DNA from: Chitinophagales bacterium
GTDB lineage: Bacteria; Bacteroidota; Bacteroidia; Chitinophagales; UBA10324
DNA length: 64,000 nucleotides
Assembly (NCBI GenBank): GCA_013816805.1
Contig: JACDDS010000012.1
Coordinates: 62,001 to 126,000, forward strand
Direction: 5' to 3'
Shown here: one piece after another, positions 38,948-46,799 of the stretch
Layout of the letters: the number at the start of each line of letters is the position of its first letter
How positions within the stretch are numbered: position 1 is the first letter of the stretch
Translations under genes and position numbers: made by a program
The notes under the pieces: generated by a model
Seen by the model: the letters and a program-made list of their open reading frames with translations, nothing else
The model's database searches: none
Told to the model about the DNA's origin: nothing

Positions 38948-39952
38948 ATGAAACCATTTACCATTTTTCTGTTTACATATATCTTCTTTCAGCAGGCTAC
39001 TGCGCAGTGCTGGAATTTAGTCTGGAAAGATGAATTCAAAGGCAGCGCTCTTAACTCATCAAAATGGTCGGCGTCAGATGACCCGATGACTTACAGCGCT
39101 GAGGAGGAATACTATACCAGCCGAAGTCAAAACGTAAGCGTTGTAAATAATAAGCTTCAGCTCACTGCGCTTCACGAAATGTTTAGCGGTAAAAACTATA
39201 CATCCGGAAAAATCATCAGCAAGGAAAAATTTTCTTTTTCTTATGGAAAGATAGAAGCCCGCATGAAGCTACCCACAGGCAAAGGGTGCTGGCCCGCTTT
39301 CTGGCTATTGCCGCAGGATCTATATTACGGCTCATGGCCTGAAAGCGGTGGAATCGATATCATGGAAATGATCAGCCAAAATCCTTCTACGCTGTACAGC
39401 ACTATTCACTGTACTGATGTTGATAATGGGACACACGGTTCCACGCAATCATCTGCTACCCTTTCATCCGGTAAATTTTCTGACGGGTATCATGTTTTTA
39501 CATGCGAATGGGATCCTGATCAATTCCGGTTTTATCTGGATGGAGTTTTATTTGGAACAAAAAATAAAACATCCTATCCGAATTTTAATTGGCCTTTTGA
39601 CCGGCCGTTTTATATCATCCTGAATCTTGCAATCGGCGGCGGATGGGCAGAGCCTGCTGATCCAAATGATTACCCTCAAACCATGTATGTCGATTATGTG
39701 AAAGTTTATCAGCTGAATAATCAGCTTGCTATTACAGGAAATAACCTTGCGCAGCCAGATGTGAAAGCTTCGTACTCATTACCTTCCATTTCCGGTGCGA
39801 CATACAACTGGTCAGTTTCAGGTGGCGGCACTATAGCATCAGGCGGAACCGGTTCAACAGTAAAATTAACTGGGATACTACTACAGGAAGCAGAACCATT
39901 TCGTCGGCAATTACCACTACCTGTGGTAATTCTGTTATCACTTTTCCCATAA
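38948..39952 (+). CDS. GH16 glycosidase, frameshifted 5' part with altered nucleophile
   Basis: The ATG at 38948 gives a clean signal peptide (MKPFTIFLFTYIFFQQATA, cut before QCW). The frame opens earlier at 38897, but that would hide it. A GH16 jelly-roll domain follows: WKDEFKGSALNSSKW, YTSGKIISK, SYGKIEARMKLP, CWPAFWLLP and IILNLAIGGGWA. The catalytic motif, normally E-I-D-I-M-E, reads G-I-D-I-M-E, so the nucleophile is Gly135 (codon GGA at 39350-39352). The second Glu (acid/base) and Asp remain. After about residue 308 the frame is lost near 39870 and the last residues are out of frame. It is probably non-hydrolytic as it stands. Confidence 0.8.
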   Translation: MKPFTIFLFTYIFFQQATAQCWNLVWKDEFKGSALNSSKWSASDDPMTYSAEEEYYTSRSQNVSVVNNKLQLTALHEMFSGKNYTSGKIISKEKFSFSYGKIEARMKLPTGKGCWPAFWLLPQDLYYGSWPESGGIDIMEMISQNPSTLYSTIHCTDVDNGTHGSTQSSATLSSGKFSDGYHVFTCEWDPDQFRFYLDGVLFGTKNKTSYPNFNWPFDRPFYIILNLAIGGGWAEPADPNDYPQTMYVDYVKVYQLNNQLAITGNNLAQPDVKASYSLPSISGATYNWSVSGGGTIASGGTGSTVKLTGILLQEAEPFRRQLPLPVVILLSLFP

Positions 39953-39966
39953 CTGTTACACCGAAC

Positions 39967-40701
39967 ATGCTTGTAAATCCTGATTTTGAGGATGACCTGC
40001 ACTGGTGGCAGACACAATATAATTCCGGGGCGGCAGCAACTTTTAGCAGTACTACAAACGCCTCTGAATCGGGCAGTAAATCTTTCAGAACGAATGTAAG
40101 TGCCATAGGACCCGATCCATGGAACGTTCAGCTGATGCGACAGGATTTTTCACTTAAGAAACAACATCAGTACAGGATGTCTTTCTGGGCAAAAGCAGAT
40201 GCCACCGGTAAAGTTTTTAATTGCAGTGTATTGAACCCGGAGGGTTATTCACAAATTGGTGCCACTTCTGTGATACTTAGCACCTCCTGGCAATATTTCA
40301 GCTATGTATTTACTTCCGCTTTAAGCATTACCGGGCTGCTGACTTTTGATTTCGGCGCTCAAACAGGTACCATTTGGGTTGACAACACTTCTCTTGTTGA
40401 TTTAACTTTAAATCCCGGAGCAAAAGATGAAGGAATGCTGGAACAAAAGGATATTGATAATAATTTCGAAATACTATCTTATCCAAATCCTTTTAATAGA
40501 TCAGTGATGCTTCATGAAAGTAAAGGATTATTGCCATTGCATCTTTTATTATATAATCTGAATGGAAAAATTGTTTTGAACCAAATGCAATTCCATCAAA
40601 ATTTTTCTCTGACATTGGATAACCTCCCATCGGGATCTTATCTTTTAGTAGCAACAGATAATTGCGGTAACACAATTGAGCAGAAGCTGGTAAAGCAATA
40701 G
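39967..40701 (+). CDS. GH16 protein, frameshifted 3' part: carbohydrate-binding and sorting domains
   Basis: This is the continuation of the protein begun at 38948. Adding one T at 39870-39871 joins KLTW to DTTTGSRTISSAITTTCGN, leading directly to the ATG at 39967 and giving a 584-residue protein. Residues of this part: a CBM4/9-like domain (LVNPDFEDDLHWW, SFRTNVSAIGPDPWNVQL, YRMSFWAKADA, GTIWVDNTSLVDL), then a type A Por domain (SYPNPFNRSVML, YNLNGKIVLN, LPSGSYLLVAT). Alone it has no signal peptide and would not be exported. Confidence 0.75.
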   Translation: MLVNPDFEDDLHWWQTQYNSGAAATFSSTTNASESGSKSFRTNVSAIGPDPWNVQLMRQDFSLKKQHQYRMSFWAKADATGKVFNCSVLNPEGYSQIGATSVILSTSWQYFSYVFTSALSITGLLTFDFGAQTGTIWVDNTSLVDLTLNPGAKDEGMLEQKDIDNNFEILSYPNPFNRSVMLHESKGLLPLHLLLYNLNGKIVLNQMQFHQNFSLTLDNLPSGSYLLVATDNCGNTIEQKLVKQ

Positions 40702-40727
40702 GAAAGGTTTTTAATTCCGTAATAGAT

Positions 40728-41147
40728 CTATTTCAGAATTGTTTGAGCTATTATGGGATGATCCGGATTTATATCGATGGTTTGCTTCAGCGGTTGTAAA
40801 ACAACATCTAAGTCTTCCATTGGAATGGAACCCAACAAAGGTTGAGCGTTTCCAGGTAAAACTAAGGCCCGGCATGCCGTATTCCTATTTTTAAAATTAA
40901 TAGTAACGGGGCCTACAACTTCGATTGTTGTCACGCTACCATCACCTAACTCAGCATTTTGGTACCCGATATGTCGTAAACCAAGCTGCTTATTAATTGA
41001 ATGGTTTATACATAACATATATGCTCCTGTATCTACCAGTGCGGTAATCTTCATTTTTCGCACTTCTTCGGATTTTTTCTTTCCCTCATCCTGCAATACC
41101 AGGTCATAAGGATTTACTAATTCAATCTCAGCTTTTATAGTACCCAT
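40728..41147 (-). CDS. clan AA retropepsin-like aspartic protease
   Basis: 139 residues, one retroviral-protease-like domain. The catalytic motif is ALVDTGAYMLCI (D-T-G), followed by the flap region (AELGDGSVTTIEVVGPV) and the family ending LLGSIPMEDLDVVL, where an L-L-G motif precedes the conserved helix. There is no signal peptide or transmembrane segment, so it is cytosolic. Such single-domain proteins act as dimers. It lies between the ligase and helicase of the repair cassette, on the other strand, with its 3' end 26 bases from the GH16 gene and its 5' end 58 bases from the helicase. Substrate and role are unknown. Confidence 0.8.
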   Translation of the reverse strand: MGTIKAEIELVNPYDLVLQDEGKKKSEEVRKMKITALVDTGAYMLCINHSINKQLGLRHIGYQNAELGDGSVTTIEVVGPVTINFKNRNTACRALVLPGNAQPLLGSIPMEDLDVVLQPLKQTIDINPDHPIIAQTILK

Positions 41148-41173
41148 TGCGTATTGTTTGTTGTGATTAAGAA

Positions 41174-41181
41174 CAAATTTA
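41174..41181 (-). promoter_or_regulatory. minus-strand -7 box TAAATTTG
   Basis: CAAATTTA on the plus strand, an exact TAnnTTTG on the minus strand, 27 bases before the retropepsin ATG. It would give a leader of about 20 bases. Confidence 0.45.
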
Positions 41182-41193
41182 CTGAATAGCAGG

Positions 41194-41201
41194 TAAGTTT
41201 G
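41194..41201 (+). promoter_or_regulatory. -7 box TAAGTTTG next to helicase start
   Basis: Exact TAnnTTTG match ending 4 bases before the GTG at 41206. It sits back to back with the minus-strand box at 41174. If real, the helicase message would be leaderless or nearly so. Confidence 0.35.
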
Positions 41202-41205
41202 CCTG

Positions 41206-43677
41206 GTGAATCCTTCAGAATTAACTATTGAATCCTGGTTTCAATTTAAAAATTGGGCACCATTCCCTTTTCAATATGAATGCTGGGACAAATATGCCGA
41301 AGGATATTCAGGACTACTGAATGCACCAACCGGAAGCGGCAAAACACTTGCACTCTGGATGCCCGCGCTAATAGACTGGATGCAGCATGAAAAAAAACCA
41401 AAAGGTTTACAGTTTCTCTGGATCACTCCTTTAAAGGCTCTTGCAAAAGATATTTATCAGAATGTACAGCAGGTTAGTAAAGATTTAAACATTTCCTGGA
41501 AAGTGGAATTAAGAACCGGTGATGTTTCTGCAGCTAAAAAAAAGAAGCAACTGGAAAAGCTGCCGGAAGCATTGATCATTACGCCGGAAAGCTTGCACGT
41601 GCTTCTTTCACTTGGTAATTCTGAAAAAATATTTTCCAGCCTCAGCGCCATTATTGTGGATGAATGGCATGAATTATTTGGATCCAAAAGAGGTGTACTG
41701 GTGGAATTGGCTTTATCACGGATTAAGGCAATAAAACCGCATTTGAAGATCTGGGGCATTTCCGCCACCATAGGAAATTTACAGCAATCGCTTGAAGTAC
41801 TTTTGGGAAATGACTTCAAAGGAAAAAAAACAATCGTGGTTGCAGACCTGCATAAAAAGATCTGCATTCACTCTGTTATTCCGGATGAGATCGAGCGTTT
41901 TCCATGGGCCGGTCATCTGGGTATAAAATTAATTCCGAACATTCTACCGATTGTAGAAAAAAGCAAGTCTACTCTTCTCTTTACGAATACACGCGGACAG
42001 GCAGAGATCTGGTATCAGAAACTATTGGAATTCGATCCTGATTTAGCGGGAACCATTGCCATCCACCACGGCTCCTTGAGCAAAGAGGTGCGCACCTGGG
42101 TAGAAAATTCAATACATAATGAAAAGCTTAAGCTCGTAGTATGCACTTCTTCGCTTGATTTAGGAGTTGATTTTACACCTGTTGAATTGGTGATACAGGT
42201 AGGAAGCCCTAAAGGCGTTGCACGCTTTCTCCAGCGTGCGGGCAGAAGCGGCCATCAGCCCGATGCAGAAAGCACTATTTATTTTGTACCCACTCATTCC
42301 CTTGAACTTATTGAAGGCGCCGCCTTAAAAGATGCAATAGAGCACAAAATCTTAGAAGACCGGATTCCGTTTCATAAGCCGTTTGATGTATTGGTGCAAT
42401 ACCTGGTTACTCTTGCTGTAGGGGATGGATTTCATCATAAGGATATTTACAGGGAAGTGAGAACCACCTATGCTTTTCATGATTTGGATGAAGAAGAATG
42501 GGACTGGGTATTGCAATTTATCACCACGGGAGGAAGCTCGTTGGAACATTATAATGAGTTTTCTAAAGTTGATGAAGCAGATGGAATTTTTAAAGTGAAT
42601 GACCGTCGTATAGCGCTTCGGCACCGGCTTTCCATTGGAACTATTGTAGCCGATATCAGCATGGCTATCAAATACCTGACTGGCGGTTCTATTGGAAGTA
42701 TAGAAGAAAATTTTATCTCAAGATTAAATCCGGGTGACGTTTTTTGGTTTGCAGGTAGGTGTCTTTCGCTGGTACGAGTAAGAAATAATGTTGCGTACGT
42801 TAGAAAAATTAAGCCGACCAAAGGCCAGATTCCCTCCTGGCAAGGAGGCCGCATGCCGCTCTCTTCTCAGCTAAGTGCCATGATCCGGAAAAAAATCGAT
42901 GAGGCGAAAAGACATGAATCAAAAGAGATAGAAGTAAAAGTGCTGAAGCCCTTATTTGATCTGCAGGAACTGCGTTCAGCACTTCCTGCCCTCGATGAAT
43001 TTCTGATCGAAAAGCTGGAGACCGATGAAGGCTATCATTGTTTTTTCTTTCCTTTCGAAGGAAGACTGGTGCATGAGGGAATGGCCGCTTTACTTGCGTA
43101 CCGCATTGCATTGATAAAACCCATTTCATTTTCAATAGCCATGAATGATTATGGTTTCGAACTGCTCTCCGATCACGAAATACCACTGGAAGAAGCGTTG
43201 CAACAGGAGTTATTTTCAACAGAAAGCTTACTGGATTACATACAGGCAAGCAACAACTCTACGGAAATGGCCATGAAAAAATTCAGGGAAATTGCGCGTG
43301 TGGCAGGATTAGTATTCGCGGGTTATCCAGGAAAAATGCAAAAAGACCGGCACCTGCAATCTTCTGCATCATTGCTCTTTAAGGTCTTTTCTGAATATGA
43401 TCCTAAAAATCTATTACTGCGGCAATGTTATCAGGAAGTGCTTGATTTTCAGCTTGAGGAATTGCGCCTGAGAAAAGCGCTGATGCGCATCAATACACAA
43501 AAAATAATTTTGAAATATCCTCAGCGACCTACTCCTTTTGCATTTCCGATTATGGTAGATCGCATGCGGGAAAAGCTTACGAGTGAAAAACTGGAAGAGC
43601 GAGTAAAGAAGATGCAATTGAAGTTCGGTGAAGAACCTGGCAGTAGAAAATTGAATGAGAAAAAAATTTTTAAGTAA
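41206..43677 (+). CDS. ligase-associated Lhr-type DEXH helicase
   Basis: 823 residues. Walker A NAPTGSGKT ends at about residue 47; the DEXH box is DEWH at 152-155; motif SATIGN and TRGQAEIWY follow; motif VI is FLQRAGRSGHQPDA. After about 450 there is the winged-helix and Lhr-core-type domain (RLNPGDVFWFAGR, PSWQGGRMPLS). This is the ATP-dependent 3'-5' helicase of the ligase-exonuclease-PdeM repair set. Only the GTG at 41206 fits the start of the conserved domain. PdeM follows after 59 bases on the same strand. The normal neighbours exo and lig are 2.3 kb upstream, separated by two unrelated genes. Confidence 0.94.
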   Translation: MNPSELTIESWFQFKNWAPFPFQYECWDKYAEGYSGLLNAPTGSGKTLALWMPALIDWMQHEKKPKGLQFLWITPLKALAKDIYQNVQQVSKDLNISWKVELRTGDVSAAKKKKQLEKLPEALIITPESLHVLLSLGNSEKIFSSLSAIIVDEWHELFGSKRGVLVELALSRIKAIKPHLKIWGISATIGNLQQSLEVLLGNDFKGKKTIVVADLHKKICIHSVIPDEIERFPWAGHLGIKLIPNILPIVEKSKSTLLFTNTRGQAEIWYQKLLEFDPDLAGTIAIHHGSLSKEVRTWVENSIHNEKLKLVVCTSSLDLGVDFTPVELVIQVGSPKGVARFLQRAGRSGHQPDAESTIYFVPTHSLELIEGAALKDAIEHKILEDRIPFHKPFDVLVQYLVTLAVGDGFHHKDIYREVRTTYAFHDLDEEEWDWVLQFITTGGSSLEHYNEFSKVDEADGIFKVNDRRIALRHRLSIGTIVADISMAIKYLTGGSIGSIEENFISRLNPGDVFWFAGRCLSLVRVRNNVAYVRKIKPTKGQIPSWQGGRMPLSSQLSAMIRKKIDEAKRHESKEIEVKVLKPLFDLQELRSALPALDEFLIEKLETDEGYHCFFFPFEGRLVHEGMAALLAYRIALIKPISFSIAMNDYGFELLSDHEIPLEEALQQELFSTESLLDYIQASNNSTEMAMKKFREIARVAGLVFAGYPGKMQKDRHLQSSASLLFKVFSEYDPKNLLLRQCYQEVLDFQLEELRLRKALMRINTQKIILKYPQRPTPFAFPIMVDRMREKLTSEKLEERVKKMQLKFGEEPGSRKLNEKKIFK

Positions 43678-43736
43678 GAATCTATTTTATTTAATCTTCA
43701 AACTTTTTTAACCCTGTTTGGTTTATTGAAAGTATT

Positions 43737-44399
43737 GTGGGTGAACATTTGACCATTCAGCTTCAGGGAGAAAATTTAGTACTGTTACCGCAAAGGGCGA
43801 TTTATTGGGAACAACAGCAAATTTTACTTGCTTCTGATTTGCATTTAGGAAAGAGCGGGCACTTCAGGAAAGCCGGTATTGCGGTTTCTTCCGAAATCCA
43901 CCACGATGATTTGAAACGTCTGTCGGCAATTCTTAAAGAATTCCCTGTAAAAAAAATATTTTTCCTTGGCGATCTTTTTCACAGTGATCAAAACTATGAA
44001 TGGACTCAATTCTTGACGTGGCGAAAAAGCATTTTACCGATTGAAATCCACTGGATCAAAGGCAACCATGATGCTCCGGATAGTGAATGGATAATCACTT
44101 CTGAAATTCATTACCATACATCACACTTTGAACACCAGCCTTTTTTCTTCACACATCAGATGATCCTGCAAGAGCACCTTTCGAAATATCAGATGGCTGG
44201 TCACCTCCACCCTGCCATCAGGTTAACAGGAAAGGGAAAACAATCTATAAAGCTGCCTTGCTTTTATTTCAGCGACAATTATTGTGTTTTACCTGCCTTT
44301 GGCAATTTTACAGCGGGCGCTGTTATCCGACCTAAAATAAATGATAAGGTATTTATGATCCTGGAAAATAAAGTGCTGCCAATGAAAGGCTATAAATAA
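43737..44399 (+). CDS. pdeM: ligase-associated DNA damage response phosphoesterase PdeM
   Basis: 220-residue calcineurin-type metallophosphoesterase. The five motifs are visible: SDLHLGK, GDLFHSD, KGNHD, THQM and GHLHP. It ends with the family C-terminal strand (AFGNFTAGAVIRP). The family gives the nuclease activity of the Lhr-ligase repair set and needs manganese. The start is a GTG. It is downstream of the helicase and the last gene of the cassette; yqgE follows convergently. Confidence 0.93.
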   Translation: MGEHLTIQLQGENLVLLPQRAIYWEQQQILLASDLHLGKSGHFRKAGIAVSSEIHHDDLKRLSAILKEFPVKKIFFLGDLFHSDQNYEWTQFLTWRKSILPIEIHWIKGNHDAPDSEWIITSEIHYHTSHFEHQPFFFTHQMILQEHLSKYQMAGHLHPAIRLTGKGKQSIKLPCFYFSDNYCVLPAFGNFTAGAVIRPKINDKVFMILENKVLPMKGYK

Positions 44400-44438
44400 T
44401 TTGATAAGTGCTGCGCAAAAATATCAGTGTTGATTTCA

Positions 44439-44990
44439 TTAGTTAAGGCTTGGATTTTCAGGAAAATTAGCAATTACTTTATAGCGATCACCCATATCGC
44501 GAAGTGCGGTGCGCCAAAGCTGCTGAGGCTCTTCCCTAAAAAGATATTCGGAAGAACCTTTACCAATAAACCATGAATTTCCTTTTAATTCCTGTGTTAA
44601 TTGATCCTGATCCCAACCGGAATAACCAAAGAAAAAACGGATATCGTCAGGGCTGATTTGCTTTGTATCAAGCAGAAATATTAATTTTTCAAAATCTCCA
44701 CCCCAATAAATTCCATCCGATATCTCAATGCTGTCATTTAAAAGATCACCTCTCTTGTGTAAATAATGCAGCGTATTCGGCTGAACAGGACCACCGTAGA
44801 AAATCACATTCTCAACAGCGGGAAAATCCTCAACTACCTCATGAACTTTCATTTCAGTAGGCTTATTGACGATTAATCCAAAAGCTCCTTCCGACTTGTA
44901 CTCACAAAGCAAAACCACCGATCCTTTAAAAAACGGATCTTCCATAAAGGGTTCGGCAATTAAAATTTTTCCTGATGAAAGTGATTCCAT
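44439..44990 (-). CDS. YqgE/AlgH family protein
   Basis: 183 residues. Family pattern: SGKILIAEPFMEDPFFKGSV, VLLCEYKSEGAFGLIVNKPT, VIFYGGPVQPNTLHYLH, then FFFGYSGWDQDQL and the C-terminal WRTALRDMGDRY. The family was named for an alginate regulator in Pseudomonas, but its molecular role is unknown. Length is normal. It is alone on its strand and converges with pdeM; a -7 box lies 49 bases upstream. Confidence 0.93.
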   Translation of the reverse strand: MESLSSGKILIAEPFMEDPFFKGSVVLLCEYKSEGAFGLIVNKPTEMKVHEVVEDFPAVENVIFYGGPVQPNTLHYLHKRGDLLNDSIEISDGIYWGGDFEKLIFLLDTKQISPDDIRFFFGYSGWDQDQLTQELKGNSWFIGKGSSEYLFREEPQQLWRTALRDMGDRYKVIANFPENPSLN

Positions 44991-45038
44991 TCCTCGTTTA
45001 ATTAACGTGATAAAATAACATCATAACCGTTGAACCTC

Positions 45039-45046
45039 CAAAAATA
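45039..45046 (-). promoter_or_regulatory. minus-strand -7 box TATTTTTG for yqgE
   Basis: CAAAAATA on the plus strand, an exact TAnnTTTG on the minus strand, 49 bases before the yqgE ATG. Confidence 0.45.
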
Positions 45047-45111
45047 TACTACTCATTTTAAGAGGAAGAATAATAACGGAAGGAGAAGATTTTTCTTTCA
45101 GAAAGAAGACC

Positions 45112-45119
45112 TATTTTTG
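45112..45119 (+). promoter_or_regulatory. -7 box TATTTTTG for tRNA-Arg
   Basis: Exact TAnnTTTG match ending 53 bases before the tRNA. It would give a precursor with a leader of about 45 bases. Confidence 0.45.
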
Positions 45120-45172
45120 CGCCTTTATAATGGTATTTTTGATTTCTGTTAATTGACTATTGAAAGATTAAT

Positions 45173-45246
45173 GGTCCCGTAGCTTAACTGAATAGAGCAT
45201 CTGACTACGGATCAGAAGGTTGGGGGTTTGACTCCCTCCGGGATCA
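45173..45246 (+). tRNA. tRNA-Arg (anticodon ACG)
   Basis: A full cloverleaf of 74 bases. Acceptor GGTCCCG pairs with CGGGATC at 45239-45245 (one G-T pair), with discriminator A. The D-arm is GCTTAACTGAATAGAGC. The anticodon stem TCTGA/TCAGA closes a loop with ACG at 45207-45209. The T-stem GGGGG/CCCTC has one G-T pair. CCA is not encoded, so the cca gene at 49-50.5 kb must add it. A34 should be deaminated to inosine to read CGU, CGC and CGA. Confidence 0.95.
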
Positions 45247-45432
45247 CTTTTACATATGGGCAAAGTACAGAATTCGCTCTCCACAAGAGTTTGAACTGTC
45301 TCACAATATCGAACCTCAATTCGCTTATTCTTTCAAACGGTGTCTATCGCTTTGCAATTATCAGCAATTCGCTTATAAAAGCAGGTATATGAATGCAGAG
45401 AAATAAAACTTTTATTCTGCTCATCAGAATAC

Positions 45433-45864
45433 TTAAAGATTCAATTCAGTTTTGATAAAATCCTTTGCTTCGGGCACACCTGTAAGTTCAAGCCATACAC
45501 TACTGGTATCACCGGAAATAATGATATTGAAGGTAAAAAAATCACAGCATTGCCGTTCCGTTTTTGCAAATTCAGTGAGCTCATCAATCATCTTATCACT
45601 CCCATTGAATTTAAAAGCATAACCATTTTTCAACTCTTTCTTCTCAAGAACCTGCTGTTGCAAGCTTGCAATCACAGTGGCTTTGCGTTTTTGTAATTCC
45701 GGGGTTGTTAACTTACAAGTCAGGTTTGCCGGCTGATTCTTTACTTCGCAATTGTCATTACAAATGGAAGAAGCTGTGTAGGTCGTCATCAAATTATGGG
45801 ATTTATTATTACAACTGCAGAGGGTTGCGACTGTAAGTATTGTAACGAATAATTTTGTATTCAT
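45433..45864 (-). CDS. cysteine-rich lipoprotein of the ars operon
   Basis: 143 residues. The signal peptide ends in the lipobox LCSC, then a Ser/Asn linker and a domain from about 48 on. The domain has NLTCKLTTPELQKRKATVIA, then LKNGYAFKFNGSDKMIDEL and FAKTERQCCDFFTFNI, with paired cysteines. To my knowledge, unnamed proteins with this E-x-Q-C-C-x-F-F motif occur beside arsenic and mercury genes. A thiol that binds the metalloid outside the membrane is inference. It starts 21 bases after arsM and is surely co-transcribed. Confidence 0.75.
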   Translation of the reverse strand: MNTKLFVTILTVATLCSCNNKSHNLMTTYTASSICNDNCEVKNQPANLTCKLTTPELQKRKATVIASLQQQVLEKKELKNGYAFKFNGSDKMIDELTEFAKTERQCCDFFTFNIIISGDTSSVWLELTGVPEAKDFIKTELNL

Positions 45865-45885
45865 TTGGTATGAATTAAGATTCGC

Positions 45886-46728
45886 TTATTTACAACGGGT
45901 TTCTTTGTCGCAGCAAATCTCATTTGCTTTTTCGGCATACACGGTAATGCTAAAAATTCCTGCACCGCTTTCTTTATACAGCTTGTTCTCATCAGAACTG
46001 AGATAGCTGGAAAGAATATCATCCGGCACGGTTATTACCTTTTCTTTTTGCAAAGAGATGTTTATAAAACCTGATTCACGGATTATAGCTAGATATTCGC
46101 CTTTTTGTATTGCACCTGAGATACATCCTGCATACATTTCTGCGGCATGCAAAATTTTAGAAGGTAAAGCACCTGCTAAAACAATATCCGATATGGAGAA
46201 ATGACCGCCTGGTTTTAAAACCCGGTATATCTCTTCAAACGCTTTCCGCTTATCCGTAACCAAATTGAGGACGCAGTTACTAACTATCACATCAGCAACA
46301 TTTGAAGTAACCGGCATTTTTTCTATTTCTCCAAGGCGAAACTCTACATTATGAAAATTTAATTTCTCCGCGTTGATTCTTGCCCGATTGATCATTGCTT
46401 CCGTCATATCAATACCTATTATTTTTCCCGTTTCACCGGTTTCTGCTCTTGCGATAAAACAATCATTGCCTGCACCTGAGCCAAGGTCAATCACTATATC
46501 CCCCTTTTTAATCTTTGCAAACTGAGTAGGCAAGCCGCAACCCAGGCCAAGATCAGCTTCGGCTTTGTAACCTTCGATATCATTATAATCATCCGTCATG
46601 ATGTTGTACACCTCATCAGAGCAACATGAACTTCCGCAACAAGATGATTCGTTAGTAACTTTGTCCTGCAGTGCTATTTCAGTATACTTTTCTCTAACCA
46701 TTTTTTTAATTTCTTCTGCTGTTTCCAT
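45886..46728 (-). CDS. arsM: arsenite S-adenosylmethyltransferase
   Basis: 280 residues. The N-terminus holds a CC-rich cluster (SSCCGSSCCSDE). The SAM-binding motif is VIDLGSGAGNDCFIAR at about residue 80, then IGIDMTEAMINRAR, IVSNCVLNL and LKPGGHFSISDI. The three conserved arsenic-binding cysteines of ArsM are in GLGCGLP, SNCVLN and YAGCISG. The C-terminus also carries cysteines. ArsM methylates arsenite to volatile or less retained species in the cytosol. An operator-like palindrome lies 39 bases upstream, inside the gap to arsR. Confidence 0.92.
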   Translation of the reverse strand: METAEEIKKMVREKYTEIALQDKVTNESSCCGSSCCSDEVYNIMTDDYNDIEGYKAEADLGLGCGLPTQFAKIKKGDIVIDLGSGAGNDCFIARAETGETGKIIGIDMTEAMINRARINAEKLNFHNVEFRLGEIEKMPVTSNVADVIVSNCVLNLVTDKRKAFEEIYRVLKPGGHFSISDIVLAGALPSKILHAAEMYAGCISGAIQKGEYLAIIRESGFINISLQKEKVITVPDDILSSYLSSDENKLYKESGAGIFSITVYAEKANEICCDKETRCK

Positions 46729-46766
46729 TTTATTAAGTTTTAAAAGTGATTTTCCAGATTCTAATA

Positions 46767-46782
46767 ATCGTAATCATGCGAT
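46767..46782 (-). promoter_or_regulatory. second ArsR-type operator candidate, before arsM
   Basis: A 16-base palindrome-like site, ATCG-N8-CGAT, in the 71-base gap between arsR and arsM. Its reverse complement (ATCGCATGATTACGAT) matches the site before arsR at 14 of 16 positions. Confidence 0.6.
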
Positions 46783-46799
46783 AGTAATCAAAAATTATT

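Noticed and set aside
42809-43249. 146-codon frame opposite the helicase
   Set aside because: Antisense shadow; the helicase frame is conserved throughout.
36189-44399. Anti-phage defence island
   Set aside because: Helicase, nuclease, ligase and phosphoesterase match the known ligase-associated DNA repair set one for one. No restriction, toxin or sensor gene is near.
45317-45376. 12-bp direct repeat CAATTCGCTTAT at 45317 and 45365
   Set aside because: Too short and AT-rich to separate from chance in a 186-base gap; no symmetry or nearby start explains it.
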